Shown here: positions 12,101 through 20,567 of the stretch, piece after piece
How the letters are laid out: each line of letters starts with the position of its first letter
How positions within the stretch are numbered: position 1 is the first letter of the stretch
From: Ischnura elegans
Lineage: Eukaryota; Arthropoda; Insecta; Odonata; Coenagrionidae
DNA length: 64,000 nucleotides
Assembly (NCBI RefSeq): GCF_921293095.1
Contig: NC_060251.1
Span: forward strand, 87,468,566-87,532,565
Direction of reading: 5' to 3'
Program-made: the position numbers and the translations under genes
Notes under the pieces: generated by a model
What the model saw: the letters and a program-made list of their open reading frames with translations, nothing else
Databases searched by the model: none
What the model was told of the DNA's origin: nothing

Positions 12101-12974
12101 CAGCTTTATGATAACAATTTTAGGATAGGTGAAAGGGAAGAAGAGCAATGGATAGCCCCACATGAGTGACATAGCAAAGGTTATAAATAGGGCTGTAAAA
12201 GAGACAAAATAAATCACTATGAAAGGGCTGGCGGATAGGAGAGAGGAATGGAGAGCCATTAAACCAATCTAAGGATTAAATACACCAAAGGATGAAGTTC
12301 GCCATGAAAAAATATTTGACTTAGCCGGGATTCGAACCCGGATCTCCCGATTGCCGGTCAGGCATCAGCACGCCTGACCGGCAATCGGGAGATCCGGGTT
12401 CGAATCCCGGCTAAGTCAAATATTTTTTCATGGCGAACTTCATCCTTTGGTGTATTTAACTTTGCACCCGTGCGCGTGACTGCGTACAAAGTCACTTGTT
12501 CCTTCAGTGCTTTGACAATCTAAGGATTGTTGACTAATGATGATGATGAATTATAGATACCTTTTGCGGGATGAATCTCTGCCAGGAGGTTTTTGGCATC
12601 GTCCAAACCTGCTGCTAGGTAAGAGTGTGACATGTGACGACGAGGGATTAGATGCTGGAGAAGATCCGCGCTGCTGAACTTCATCGAGGGCCACTACATC
12701 CCTCTCTTCCTTCACAACTGTGCACTTCCCTGCCTCTCCATCATTAGCCGCAGGCAGTTCTGGTATTCTATTTACCAGCATGAAATCTTTCGTGCTAATG
12801 TTCATCAAGTCGTCTGATGAAATGTGCTGACCTCCTTCCTCAGCATCACCATTTGTTGGGGTAGTGTAGATTTCCAAAGACCGCTTTTCTTCGGGGGAAT
12901 CTGCCAGCATTATCTCTGGCTCGTCCAAGTATACGTGTCCCAGTTCAAAGAAATTATCTGTATTCATCATGCTG
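1..12974 (-). CDS. Unrecognised zinc-ribbon protein gene, multi-exon, 3' end beyond window
   Basis: Seen: a chain of minus-strand exons with consensus borders and compatible phases. Exon 12561-12974 (ATG at 12970, preceded by TTTCACAG) gives 136 acidic, Ser/Pro-rich residues and ends in phase 2 at AAAAG/GTATCT. Exon 8901-8943 (tentative) begins with one base and ends in phase 0. Exon 5501-5824 is in phase 0 but contains a TAG. Exon 5014-5250 gives 79 Pro-rich residues. Exon 2871-3039 gives 56 residues with a CPSC..CPRC zinc ribbon. Exon 128 to the left edge ends in CNLCGGHH, a second metal-binding-like motif. The phase-1 end at 2871 joins the two-base start at 128, and 5014 joins 3039 in phase 0. 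I do not recognise the family; a nuclear or nucleic-acid-binding role is inference from the two zinc motifs. The 3' end lies left of the window. The exons at 5014-5250 and 2871-3039 are the best supported; the start and the two middle exons are less certain. Confidence 0.6.
129..1291. other. Intron sequence with a diverged repeat
   Basis: Intron of the zinc-ribbon gene. The minus strand of about 760-960 can be read as a peptide beginning RMELNF with LVYIH further on. A similar peptide can be read from the plus strand at 43,740-43,930, so this is a copy of a dispersed repeat rather than a gene. Nothing else is evident. Confidence 0.3.
1292..1927. mobile_element. Foldback element with long terminal inverted repeats (about 105 bp)
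   Basis: The left end (1292-1400, beginning TGGAAGTAAGGAAATAAAAC) is repeated in inverted orientation at 1820-1927 with very few differences. The 420-bp interior holds a poly-G run and no credible ORF. Each arm contains the string CTGACGATG, a short GTAAC/GTTAC hairpin, then GAAACCCGGG. The arrangement recalls the inverted terminal copies of Penelope-like retroelements, but no reverse transcriptase is present. No clear target-site duplication. Confidence 0.7.
2310..2580. repeat. Tandem dimer, period about 172 bp
   Basis: The segment TTTTTAGACCGGCAAG.. followed by a CpG-rich block (CGCCGTGCGACCGGCC) near 2330-2400 recurs diverged near 2505-2575 (GATCGGCAAG.., CCGCGCGACAGGCC). A third, weaker trace (CACGTGCCCGG) lies near 2690. 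It sits in an intron of the zinc-ribbon gene; no function is visible. Confidence 0.5.
2871..3039 (-). CDS. Zinc-ribbon exon
   Basis: Acceptor TTATTTTCTAG and donor GTGT/GTAAGT are both strong. The 56-codon peptide holds CPSC near residue 5 and CPRCHS near residue 27, a four-cysteine zinc-ribbon layout with a Trp/Pro-rich loop (YTPGNWPPNH) between the pairs, then an acidic stretch (KNDDDE). Ends in phase 1, which suits the exon that starts at 128. Confidence 0.65.
3040..3727. other. Intron sequence, nothing recognised
   Basis: AT-rich intron of the zinc-ribbon gene between the exons at 2871-3039 and 5014-5250. I see no ORF, repeat or structured element in it. Confidence 0.4.
3728..3772. repeat. 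Perfect palindrome, 21-bp arms and 3-bp loop
   Basis: Arms 3728-3748 and 3752-3772 are exact reverse complements (left arm begins GTTGCATCAAACATGGGCC) around AAA. The right arm ends exactly where the inverted-repeat element at 3773 begins. Confidence 0.9.
3773..4310. mobile_element. Non-autonomous TIR element, TA-flanked (copy 1)
   Basis: Begins TATTATCTGTTCA and ends with its exact reverse complement TGAACAGATAATA; the inverted ends extend about 27 bp with two mismatches. If the outer TA pair is the target duplication, the element is 3775-4308. A second, inverted copy lies at about 10,349-11,381 and shares both ends but carries about 400 bp of extra interior, so this copy is an internal deletion derivative. 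A CT microsatellite lies near 4,205. It carries no credible ORF. Confidence 0.8.
4311..5013. other. Intron sequence, nothing recognised
   Basis: Intron of the zinc-ribbon gene just downstream (minus sense) of the exon at 5014-5250. No supported feature. Confidence 0.4.
5014..5250 (-). CDS. Exon of the zinc-ribbon gene (Pro/Ser-rich linker)
   Basis: Bounded by ATCTTTCAG at the acceptor and TTTTG/GTAAAT at the donor, this exon has 79 codons and is in phase 0 at both ends. The peptide is rich in Pro, Arg and Ser, with many charged residues near its N-terminus, and has no recognisable domain. It looks like a disordered linker between the upstream exon and the zinc-ribbon exon at 2871-3039. Both neighbouring phases fit. 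Confidence 0.6.
5501..5824 (-). CDS. Candidate exon of the zinc-ribbon gene with an in-frame TAG
   Basis: A 108-codon frame runs from a TTTGAACAG acceptor to a CAA/GTGAAG donor in phase 0, matching the phase-0 start of the next exon at 5250. The peptide looks coding on both sides of the stop (for example EFVVATTEAFLYAG before it and GRAKIFCYWSETENKFQ after it). Codon 50, at 5675-5677, is TAG. Explanations: a 57-base intron from GTAGTG to a GATTACAG acceptor at about 5620, which would remove the stop and keep the frame; a null allele or pseudogene; or a base-call error. The acceptor is only moderate, because the frame stays open upstream to a TAA near 5,873. Confidence 0.4.
5875..6920. other. 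AT-rich intron with a duplicated 16-bp motif
   Basis: Mostly AT-rich and non-coding. The motif GCGGTCTCTCAGACTG occurs near 6,379 and again near 6,550 in the same orientation. A related form, in an inverted-repeat setting (GCGGTCTTGGAGACCGC), lies near 33,435. This looks like a dispersed repeat. Confidence 0.35.
6921..7505. mobile_element. pogo/Tigger-like MITE with TA target duplication
   Basis: Ends are CAGTGCAACCTCGATATAAC and, inverted, CAGTGGAACCTCGTTAAAGC, flanked by TA on both sides. TIRs starting CAGTNNAACCTCG with TA duplications are typical of the Tc1/mariner pogo/Tigger group. At 585 bp with no transposase ORF it is non-autonomous. Confidence 0.8.
7510..8900. other. AT-rich intron, nothing recognised
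   Basis: Long AT-rich stretch in the largest intron of the zinc-ribbon gene; no ORF, repeat or RNA gene could be supported. Confidence 0.35.
8901..8943 (-). CDS. Tentative micro-exon of the zinc-ribbon gene
   Basis: A 43-base stretch between CTTATGCCCAG and a CGA/GTATGT donor. It starts with one base and ends in phase 0, exactly what is needed to connect the phase-2 donor at 12561 with the phase-0 exon at 5824. It would encode SLLLILWKNDKWCR. The agreement of both phases is the only support; a chance match is possible. Confidence 0.25.
9018..9656 (+). repeat. About 650-bp interspersed repeat, copy 1 of 3
   Basis: Starts AATAGGGTAGTTTCC and ends with its near-complement (GGAAACCACCCTATT), giving about 15-bp inverted ends. 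Two further full-length copies in the same orientation lie at 28377-29035 and 46535-47202. I could not fix a target-site duplication, so the superfamily is open. Confidence 0.8.
9838..9915 (+). repeat. tRNA-like sequence (SINE head or tRNA pseudogene)
   Basis: The string GCGTTCGATTCCTGGC fits an internal B box of a tRNA-type pol III promoter, with a degenerate A-box region about 50 bp upstream. No intact cloverleaf can be drawn with confidence. It immediately precedes the heat-shock-like promoter at 9929. Confidence 0.35.
9929..10014 (+). promoter_or_regulatory. Heat-shock-type core promoter (HSE, TATA, initiator)
   Basis: Seen: GAATGTTCC followed by GGAAGTTCC near 9929-9948 (inverted GAA/TTC units as in heat-shock elements), TATATAAA at 9978-9985, and an arthropod initiator TCAGT at 10010-10014. 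The TATA box lies about 30 bp from the initiator A. This is the layout of an inducible hsp promoter. No hsp coding region follows, so it is either a dislocated promoter copy or drives the short ORF at 10037. Confidence 0.5.
10037..10249 (+). CDS. Short ORF with three 10-residue repeats downstream of the hsp-like promoter
   Basis: The ATG is 25 bases after the predicted initiator. The 70-residue frame contains three near-identical decapeptides built on LFSVVIITKV. They are encoded by an exact 30-bp tandem repeat in the DNA (about 10,062-10,152). No homologue is recognised and the reading frame may be incidental to the DNA repeat; translation is inference only. Confidence 0.2.
   Translation: MLHYRNHTSALFSVVMITKVLFSVVIITKVLFSVAIATEPGSELILSLDTTIEAWVLESHAKSSVKTFYS
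10349..11381. mobile_element. TIR element, longer copy (copy 2, inverted)
   Basis: Starts TTATCTGTTCATTTTATCTC and ends with a degraded complement (GCAAAGATAAAGTGATCAG). Its two outer thirds match the element at 3773-4310 in inverted orientation, while about 10,735-11,155 has no counterpart there. No transposase reading frame is visible. Its right end abuts the next foldback element at 11,382. Confidence 0.65.
11382..11827. mobile_element. Foldback element with about 125-bp terminal inverted repeats
   Basis: Left arm 11382-11510 and right arm 11698-11827 are near-perfect inverted copies. In each, GATGATGGCTCAGTGAGCC is followed by GAAACG and a short hairpin, then an A-rich segment. The interior is G-rich, about 190 bp, and non-coding. 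Structure resembles the element at 1292-1927. Confidence 0.7.
11985..12275 (+). mobile_element. Degraded LINE 3' coding tail
   Basis: Translation with frameshifts gives a run of Lys/Arg-rich residues, then GHIIRNDS, and later an RREWRAIN-like ending, the pattern seen at the C-terminus of many non-LTR reverse transcriptases of the RTE/jockey type. Stops interrupt it, so it is a dead 5'-truncated copy. Confidence 0.5.
12276..12459. repeat. Perfect 88-bp-arm palindrome made of a tRNA-derived SINE
   Basis: Arms 12276-12363 and 12372-12459 are exact reverse complements around an 8-bp loop. Each arm contains the 3' half of a tRNA-like sequence with a B box (GATCCGGGTTCGAATCCCGG) and the start of the SINE body. 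Related SINE copies are at 48,810-48,985 and 40,133-40,175. Confidence 0.9.
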
Positions 12975-12975
12975 C

Positions 12976-13560
12976 TGTGAAATAAGAGATTAAAAAATAA
13001 AAAAATGTATAATGTAAATGGGTTCTTTTCACACGAAAAGACATATTACGGAAACCTTAATTGCATTAGTGCTAGAGCACTGAGGGTACTACCGAAGCCG
13101 CAATCAAAACATCCAGACAACATTGTCGGCGTTAACATATGACATCCTTGCGATATCCATGTTAATCCAATTAACATTGCATGGATATCTGTCAAATATC
13201 CATAGCACTTGCCAAACAATACTGTCTTGATATCCAACAGTGGACATGGAGATCTATAATACAACATCTCTTACATATCTTCACAACTAAGTTTACAAAT
13301 TATACACTACTCTCAAAAATCCACTTTTTTAGTGACCAATCATATTCAGTTCCTTCATCATATTATTTAATGATATAAAATGTTGAAATTGTTTTTTTTT
13401 TTTAATCTTCCCATCATTGAATAATAAAGAAATGAGTACCAATTCATAGAAATAGAATCAAATAATTTCCAATTTCCTGAAAGTATAATGTATTTTTAGG
13501 GGAGAAGAGCTAAAAAGACTTCTCAGGTCATTGCGCGTTTCCACGTAACATTTTGATTGC
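12976..13560. other. Non-coding upstream region with a short inverted repeat
   Basis: 5' side of the zinc-ribbon gene. GATATCCATG near 13,152 is inverted as CATGGATATC near 13,180 around a TTAAT..ATTAA core, possibly part of a degraded MITE (about 13,110-13,235). No promoter elements were recognised. Confidence 0.3.
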
Positions 13561-13860
13561 ACGTTCCGGAGGGTTAAGATGCTAAAATGTGGATCCTTAG
13601 GAGCAAGGAGGAGAAAGGACATGAGGTGTAAGAGATGTGTGTCTGATGGAGAATGAAGAATTACAACAGATAGACTGGAAATAAGAAACAGGAACAGGAA
13701 GTGCTAGACATGGTGGGTGAAGAGAGAATATTTACTGAAAGTTTTAAGGAGACAGAAGGCTTGGATAGAGCAAGTATTAAGTGAGGAGGGGATGCTTCCC
13801 ACTGAGTTAGAGGGTAAAATATCGGATATGTGAGGAAGGGGATGGAAGGCGATTCGGTCA
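13560..13860 (+). mobile_element. 5'-truncated LINE fragment
   Basis: Purine-rich sequence with the segment encoding a 'VLDMVGEE..' type ending and a downstream 'GRK' region, matching the better-preserved fragment at 17,500-17,860. Frames are broken. Confidence 0.45.
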
Positions 13861-14409
13861 ATGAATAGAATGAAAGGAAATAGGCCTTACTGTGATAGAT
13901 CTGCTCGCAGTAGAATTCACTCTGTAGGGACAATGATTGCCAATGACAGTGCACCGAATTATTTCATTCAATTTTGGATATACATTTGGATGTTGCCACC
14001 TACGAATTCTACGGTCCGAACAGTCTGTTGTGAGCAAAAGTGGAAAGTTGAATGCGTGATGAGGTCAGACTGGGGCTATTGGTTACTGGTAAAATACTTA
14101 ATAATAATAACCACAATCATACACTACAGAAAAAAACACCACGACCTGGGGTGGATACGACTCTCTTGAAGAGGGGACACGACTCTAGGAGAAGATGGCA
14201 CTCACTGAAAGCATGGAAGTAGGATCCAGGTAAATACCCAGCAGTAAGAACATGGCTTGGTGTAAGGCAACAAGTGCCAGTTTAGACCCGCCATTTCCCA
14301 CAAACATCACCAAATAACAGCAGCACCCACATGGGTATACCACAATTAACATAGCCCATCATTAAGGCCACCAAGGAACTAGCCAGGTAGGAAGAAAAAT
14401 ATCTCCGTT

Positions 14410-14480
14410 GTTACTAGCACAACGGCTCTTTGTAAACTCATCGCCGATTAGAAAAATCAGGGTTCGAAGCCAGGAATTTA
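14410..14480 (+). repeat. tRNA-related SINE remnant
   Basis: Contains CAGGGTTCGAAGCC, a good B box, about 45 bp after an A-box-like TAGCACAACGG. Body and tail are not definable. Confidence 0.3.
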
Positions 14481-15480
14481 TCATTATTGAGCTGACCTGC
14501 CAATCATATACCAATGATGAGCGAACAGATTCCTTGTGGATCAGCTCCTTTGCGCTTCCTCAGCCACTAAATGGCGAGGATACACATTGCATTCGTGAAA
14601 ACAAAGAATAGACCAATATGCCACGGAGTGAAGATAGAAAAATCCAGTCCACATGAAGGTAATGTTATCATTGCAAGGTTACAGCAGCCACTAATTATTT
14701 TCGGTGAGTGAACAAAATTTTTATACACGACGACTCCGGAAGTTGTCATGTCGTTCCGAGAATTTATGGATAAGCCCAGTACACTACATACCAAAGGCTA
14801 TGCTTATCACGTGCTCGTGTAAGTGTATGCTCAAACATTTCTGGGCTTTCAGTGCTACCCCTGTTTTTCAGATGTTATAAATGGGAATACTTTTAAGTTG
14901 ACACGACATTTTAACTTTAAATTTGGAACAAAAAAATCTATCGGATAAGTTAAAAATGCTGTCCGGTTGGCAGCGGAATCAAGATTAAGCAATCGCTGGA
15001 ACATTCGTCTTTAGTAATAAATTATAGACCACCTATAGTCTTGGCAATGAACTACACCACTAATAATTGTCGACTTCATGCTTATGATGGCAACCAAAAT
15101 GAAGCTTCAGCAGTAAGTCATTTTGTATTGTATATGCCTGAGGAAGTAACAACATAACTACCTCCAAATGACATGCGCCAGTGACCTACCAATAGCCCAT
15201 GTGACGGTGTCGTATCAATTACTCGACGGCTACCCAATTGAGAATATCACCAAGAATTCCTACGAATTCACTCAAATCCAAATGGAATGACTAAATAATT
15301 CTAGAATTCAAGCTACTGGCAGTGAGTAAAGAGATGCATGGGGTTGCTTCAAGACTGCGCAATTATTTCTAACTTCATTATGCTTTAAATTCGGGAGTCG
15401 CAATACACGTAAACCAAAATCGCCACAAAAACATTTCCCATAGTACTTCCGAATTGAAATTGGTCAAAATTTGATTACAA
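14481..15480. other. Intergenic, nothing recognised
   Basis: No ORF, repeat border or RNA gene could be supported in this kilobase. Confidence 0.35.
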
Positions 15481-15860
15481 ATACTCAACTCTGTCATCTG
15501 CGGCAACTTTAATCCCTTCCCGAGACTCTCCGAAGGTCCTCCGCGGTGTCAACGTCGAATGTAGGCGCTGAAGTAAAGGGTGCCGCTACGCTCCAATAGG
15601 TGTCTCCTTGGTCAAAATGTCCACCCCTCCCCACCCGCCTCTTGCCTCCTGGCTCCTCTGGAGGGGGTCAAGGAGCGCACTTTTAAGCTTCTGATACAAA
15701 GTTGCTGGACGTGACGGCGGGAAAGGGCCGTAGCCATGGGAATCGGCTGCTTCAACCGCCCGAGGAAAGACAAATTGTGTATATTGCGTGGAGGGAGGAG
15801 AGGCAGAAATGTATGCAACGAAAGCGAAGAATTGAACTGAAGGAACACGTGATATTTTGA
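15480..15860. promoter_or_regulatory. CpG-rich segment, possible promoter of the zinc-ribbon gene
   Basis: GC and CpG content rise visibly against the AT-rich background. On the minus strand a CTTCAGTTC initiator-like string lies near 15,830-15,840. Its position upstream of the first coding exon at 12,974, which is preceded by a splice acceptor and so needs an upstream leader exon, makes a promoter or leader exon plausible. No TATA box. Confidence 0.25.
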
Positions 15861-15941
15861 TTTTAGCCTCTACTAAAGGTGCCTCTCAAAGTAATTTATA
15901 CCTACTAACACCGAAATACACCGTTACCCAAGAGCAGTGGC

Positions 15942-16279
15942 GGACCCCGGAAGGGGGATACTAGGTAGGGGGGCTTCGAGGCTTGTACCAACACTTTAAG
16001 GTCGTCTCGGGGCTCTCCTCTCCTGTATATTGCGACAACTGAACAAAATTACCATTTTATTTAGAGTACATTGGATATTCGGGAGGGGGCTATAGGCCCC
16101 CTGCAGGGGCGGATCCAGGATTTATTTCTGGGGGGGGGGGGGCACAAAGATACCTCGTAAGACAAAACGAACCCAATGATAATGGGACCGTATTAAAAAT
16201 CTTCCATATTTTTTAAAAGTCTGGGAGGGGGGAGGGGGGCACGCCCCCGTGCCTTCCCCCCCCCCTAGATCCGCCTATG
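15942..16279. mobile_element. hAT-type MITE pair (second unit 16104-16279)
   Basis: The second unit begins CAGGGGCGGATCCAGGATT and ends CTAGATCCGCCTATG, with poly-G and poly-C tracts just inside. Flanks are GCCCCCTG and GCCCCTTA, a poor 8-bp match. A further CAGTGGCGGACCCCGG start at 15942 has no clear partner end. Confidence 0.5.
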
Positions 16280-16395
16280 GCCCCTTAGCCTCTCTCAGGA
16301 TCGGTCACTGCCTTACTCTTTCACTTTCCTAATTACTGCATGTAACAAGTAATTTTGAAAGCGGACACGCGCTCGAATGCACCCGAAGGTGCATT

Positions 16396-16719
16396 CAGGG
16401 GCGCCGACTTATAAAAAATATTGGGGGGGCCCACATCGGAGGTCTTGCACCAGGAAGAGGTTAAATTGAAAGTGTGTCGCAGCACCGAAACACTACCATG
16501 ATTCACACCACTTGATTCAGTTAACCTGCTTAACCTTATAATTATTTATTTCAACACTCATTGTTGAATTTATTTTAAAAGGTAACTATCGTCAAGCATG
16601 GGAAATAAAAATCACCATTATATTTTTGTGATTTCACAAAGCATAATATAACTTAATTATTTTCTTGAATTATTGAGGGGGCTCCGCCCCCCTCAGGCCC
16701 CATGGAGTCGGCGCCACTG
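16396..16719. mobile_element. hAT-type MITE, 8-bp duplication GGTGCATT
   Basis: Ends CAGGGGCGCCGACT and, inverted, CAGTGGCGCCGACT; exact direct repeats GGTGCATT at 16388-16395 and 16720-16727. It shares its ends with the family at 18305, 29663, 30833 and 56551, in opposite orientation, but its middle differs from theirs. Confidence 0.85.
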
Positions 16720-16996
16720 GGTGCATTAGTATTACCAATTGGTATTTACACCAAGGATGAAATTCAATATGAAGATCAAAATCATTTGGCTTCGCCGTAA
16801 GACTATCTCCAAGCACTATGGGGAAGAATTGTTCTGCAATATGGACTTCCTGCCACTAATAATATTGGGTCAAATTTTCACTGTGTGTAGTATGTTACCT
16901 TTTAAATATTTATTTTAATTTTTAAGGTGGATCTACATTATAACATAAGTTTTTGTTTCACCTACTTAACAATGTTTTAAAATAATTGATGAATTA

Positions 16997-17300
16997 CAGG
17001 GGCTGATTTCGGGGAGTATCAACGGTCATGACCTACCCAAATTTTACCAAAACTTTTCATTTTTATTAGTTTAATAGCTTTTTATGCTCGTAAAAGAGTA
17101 AATGGAGTGTATGTGCAAATGCAAGTCCCAACTACAAGTGACAAACGTGAAAGACGTTTGTGTTGTAATTATCACAGAGCATAGCACTCCCTACAAAATA
17201 TTTTATACGGGAGAACGCTCCTCTTTCCCATAGAGTATTACATACTCCCCGTTCTCAGGTTAAGACCCACCCCCCAAATTTGATGCTATATCCACCCCTG
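16997..17300. mobile_element. Probable hAT-type MITE
   Basis: Begins CAGGGGCTGATTTCGGGG and ends CTATATCCACCCCTG. The left flank GATGAATTA and right flank GATGAATA suggest a duplication with a one-base slip. Confidence 0.5.
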
Positions 17301-17499
17301 GATGAATATTGTCTACTCATGTCAGGCTTCAGACACATTATCGCTGCTGGGTATTGCATGCAACCAAGGCGCCACAGTAAGAAATGAACCACCACCCCCA
17401 AAGCAAATGCCAAAATTCGCCCCTGCCCGACCTTCTCATCGGGTGATGGTTTATGATGACTCCGACGCTGTCAAATAGTACATATGTCATGGACAATAC

Positions 17500-17860
17500 G
17501 TGGACGCTTTGAAAGGAGGACGAGAGAAGACTGAAGGCGATCGAGATGTGGGTGTGGCGAAGAATGGAGAAGGTGAAGTGGACGGAGAGGAGGAGAAACG
17601 AAGAAGTGCTGGACTTGGTGGGTGAGGAGAGTCGGCTTTTAGATGAGATACGGAGGAGAGAGAAAGTATGGATGAAGGGAATACTTAGCGGGGAGGAGAG
17701 GTTGAAAACGGTGTTAGAGGGAAGAATGTTAGGTACACGACGGAGAGGAAGGTAGAGAATAGAATTTTTATATAGAATAAAGGGGAGTAGGCACTGTGAA
17801 TTGACAAGGGGATTCCATGAAGGAGGGGAGGCTGCCAGCATGCATCTTAAGCACTCCATG
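17500..17860 (+). mobile_element. 5'-truncated LINE, C-terminal coding tail
   Basis: A 69-codon open frame (17,546-17,752) begins MWVWRRMEKVKWTERR and continues with NEEVLDLVGEE, ending in RRGR, typical of the region downstream of the reverse transcriptase in many arthropod LINEs. The frame then breaks. Copies of the same tail are at 13.6, 29.1-29.4, 37.8-39.3 and 40.9-41.3 kb. Confidence 0.7.
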
Positions 17861-17879
17861 CAAATCTACCTTAATTGGT

Positions 17880-18296
17880 GGAATACTTTATTAATAAGCT
17901 GAGGGGTGCATTGCGCACTTTATTTCATGGTACTCTAGCCAATCGGCAATCCACTCCAAACGTGTTCTCATAATTTAACGAAAAAAAGCCCTTTAAATTG
18001 CGCCATGACACTACAGGAAGACTTTTTGGGTGAAGAATTGGCATTAAATGTACGCGTAAAATAAAATCCGTGATGTTGTCATGCGTCCGCTTCTTTTGTC
18101 TGTCCACGCTCGTAAGCATCAAGTTCATTCGTTAATGAGTGTAAAGTGAAATTCGTTCATGAGATGTTTTGTCAGAATAAAGTAAAATTCATTTAGTAAG
18201 TACTCATACAATGCTTCCTAGATTTTCGTAAGCATAAACAATGCTTAGAGACTTGCAGTTTATGAATACATGCGCGCTTGAATTTTGCGAGCACAT
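17880..18296. other. Intergenic, nothing recognised
   Basis: No coding or repeat border supported. Confidence 0.3.
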
Positions 18297-18304
18297 GATA
18301 CAGT

Positions 18305-18576
18305 CAGTGGCGCCGACTCCATGGGGCCTGAGGGGGCCCGAGCCCCCTCAAAAATTCCTTACGGGTGTGAGGAAAAAATGTATCAGGCTTGTCGATTTTT
18401 CCCCGGAGTGCCAGGTATCGAGATTCGAGTTATCAGGGCTTTAATGTTGATCATATGACTCTTATGTAATTCTTAAAAAATTCTTAAAAAAACTTAAAAC
18501 TCACTACTTATAAAATTTCCCGGGGCAAGATCCCCGGTTCGGCCCCCCCAATATTTTTTGTAAGTCGGCACTCCTG
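18305..18576 (+). mobile_element. hAT-type MITE, 8-bp duplication GATACAGT
   Basis: Ends CAGTGGCGCCGACT and, inverted, CAGGAGTGCCGACT; direct repeats GATACAGT at 18297-18304 and 18577-18584 are exact. Poly-G/C tracts lie just inside the ends. Same family and orientation as 29663-29903, 30833-31091 and 56551-56776. Confidence 0.9.
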
Positions 18577-18785
18577 GATACAGTGTGCCGGCTGGTCGTC
18601 GATGATTACAATTTTCTATTCTTTCCTAATTGTGTCGCGTCGCCCCTTCGTTCTCAAGATTGAGTATAATGAATTAGAATATTTCCACAAAAATTTGAAA
18701 TGCATCCTCAAAAGGCAATGACAAAAGTGCATCACATTCAAAGTGCAAAATGTATATTTTCAAAATTCATTTTCATTCTGTTATT

Positions 18786-19018
18786 AAGGCGTGTTTACTC
18801 GATACATTAACACGTACGAGTTAATGTCTGTTTGCATGAATGATTCTTGTGGACCGGAACGGAAAATGTACGAATGCCTGAACCAAATTAGAACAGGTTC
18901 TATTTTCTGTCCATGCATTCGCACAAGCTGGGTGGTTACACGTTGCATTATGGCGTTCATTCTCGCGATCATACATTTAGACATTATTCCGCACGTGTTA
19001 ATGTACCGTGTAAACAGG
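18786..19018. mobile_element. Short TIR element (GTTTAC..CATTAACACGT ends)
   Basis: CGTGTTTACTCGATACATTA at the left is matched by the inverted GTTTACACGGTACATTAAC at the right. Inner motif GCATGAATGATT and neighbours recur near 42,760-42,900, so it is dispersed. Confidence 0.5.
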
Positions 19019-19164
19019 TCTTTAGAGTCATATCAGTTTTATTTGATTCGCTAGGCAAGTTTTTATGTACCTACATGTGTTTTTTTCTGAGGGAAAATCA
19101 CCCCTTTCCATCCGAAATTGAATGCAGGGGTCTGACATGTGTATGCAGTGGAGGAAGCAGGGGG

Positions 19165-19860
19165 GGGCATCAATTAATTACGTGAGGCGATTTTTGGACA
19201 TTTCCCTTCCCCCGAGATATCGTGAGATTTGGCTCGACCCCCTCCAATCTCACATGAGATTAAACGATTTTAATTTCTCCTGGTGAATTACAATGATTGA
19301 TTCTTTTCGGGTTCTCTACCAGGTTAACTCAGTCGTATATGACGACGTTTCGCAAGACGACTTGTTAATCCACTACTCAGGTCAATAAACTATTTTAGGA
19401 AATTCGAGACTAATATGACGCCATCAATTAACAAGCGTCCAGATATTTACATGTTGAAATATTGCTTATTAGGATAGTGAAATAAAAAAATACATAGGAG
19501 GGCCACCATGAAGATTACTATATTTAAAAAAAAAAGGGAGAAAAGTCGTCCTCCGAAACGTCGGCCTATACGACTGAGTTAACCGAGGAAGAATTCATCC
19601 CGTGAGATTGTTCAAAATGCGTATTGTCAGTGTAAATATATTAATCAATGCTATAAAAAAAACAATTTGTTAATAATTATTTACATTTAAAATTAGTTAA
19701 GACTAGTAATTAATATTACTAAGTCCGCAATTCTACACTTTCTTGCGGAAAAAATTACGTGATACTTGCCAGGACCCCCCTAACCCCCACGTGAGATTGG
19801 GTGAGAATCGGCTTGACCCCCTCCCCCCCCGTAAACGCCTCACGTAATTAATGGATGCCT
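19165..19860. mobile_element. TIR element (ATTAATTACGTGAGGCG ends) with nested inverted repeat
   Basis: Left ATTAATTACGTGAGGCG is inverted at the right end (CGCCTCACGTAATTAAT). A second inverted pair inside, GGTTAACTCAGTCGTATA at 19,322 and its complement near 19,582, marks a nested insertion of about 260 bp. A related shorter copy is at 46,250-46,530. Confidence 0.55.
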
Positions 19861-20283
19861 CCAAGGGTCGTAGTTCTTTTCGGGCTGAGGGGAGCGTATA
19901 TTTCCTTTCCGCTGAGCCTTGGTGGTATACAATACCCCTCATCGATATTGCAATTGAGGTTTGATATGCGTTGACGGCTTTTAGACTTTCATTAATAATG
20001 TTTAAATATTGCTCATTAAAATGGTGAAAATAAAAACATACATTGGAGGGCCACCATCAAGATTACTATATTTTCAAATTTTCCAAAAATTACGCGGGGA
20101 GCTCCCCTCTCCTTCTCTCTCCTGCGTTAATTCGCCGTTACCGTAGCAATGAGCCCTTCAAAGTGATCCGTTACTCGCGAGGGGCAGGCGTTCACTCATT
20201 GAACTTCCAAACAATGCCCCTATTTGATCAAACATGTGACGTCATCCGAGTTGGAGCCCGAATTCGGAAATACAGAAGTATAC

Positions 20284-20550
20284 ATAGGCGGATTTAGGGG
20301 GGGGATCAAGTGTCCCCCCAGGCGCTGAAAAAATGGACAAATTTTTGGAAAACGGTTATCATTTCGTTCGTTTAGCTCTGTGTATTACGGAACAACAATC
20401 ATTTAATTTCATATTTATAAATTTTACATTAAAATAAAGAGAATTTTTCGTTCAGTAATCGTTAGTTCTTGTTTTTCATCTCGAGTATTAGAGAGTTTGC
20501 CAGTCAGACACCCCAGCCCCCCCAGAAAAAAATCCTGGATCCGCCCCTTG
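20284..20550. mobile_element. hAT-type MITE, duplication AAGTATAC/T
   Basis: Begins ATAGGCGGATTTAGGGGG and ends CTGGATCCGCCCCTTG. Flanks AAGTATAC (20276-20283) and AAGTATAT (20551-20558) differ at one base. Confidence 0.7.
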
Positions 20551-20567
20551 AAGTATATACTCACAAT

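Noticed and set aside
17338-17859. Minus-strand 173-codon open frame
   Set aside because: It is the antisense of the LINE C-terminal tail at 17,500-17,860; composition is Ser/Leu-rich as expected from complementing a Glu/Arg/Lys-rich frame.
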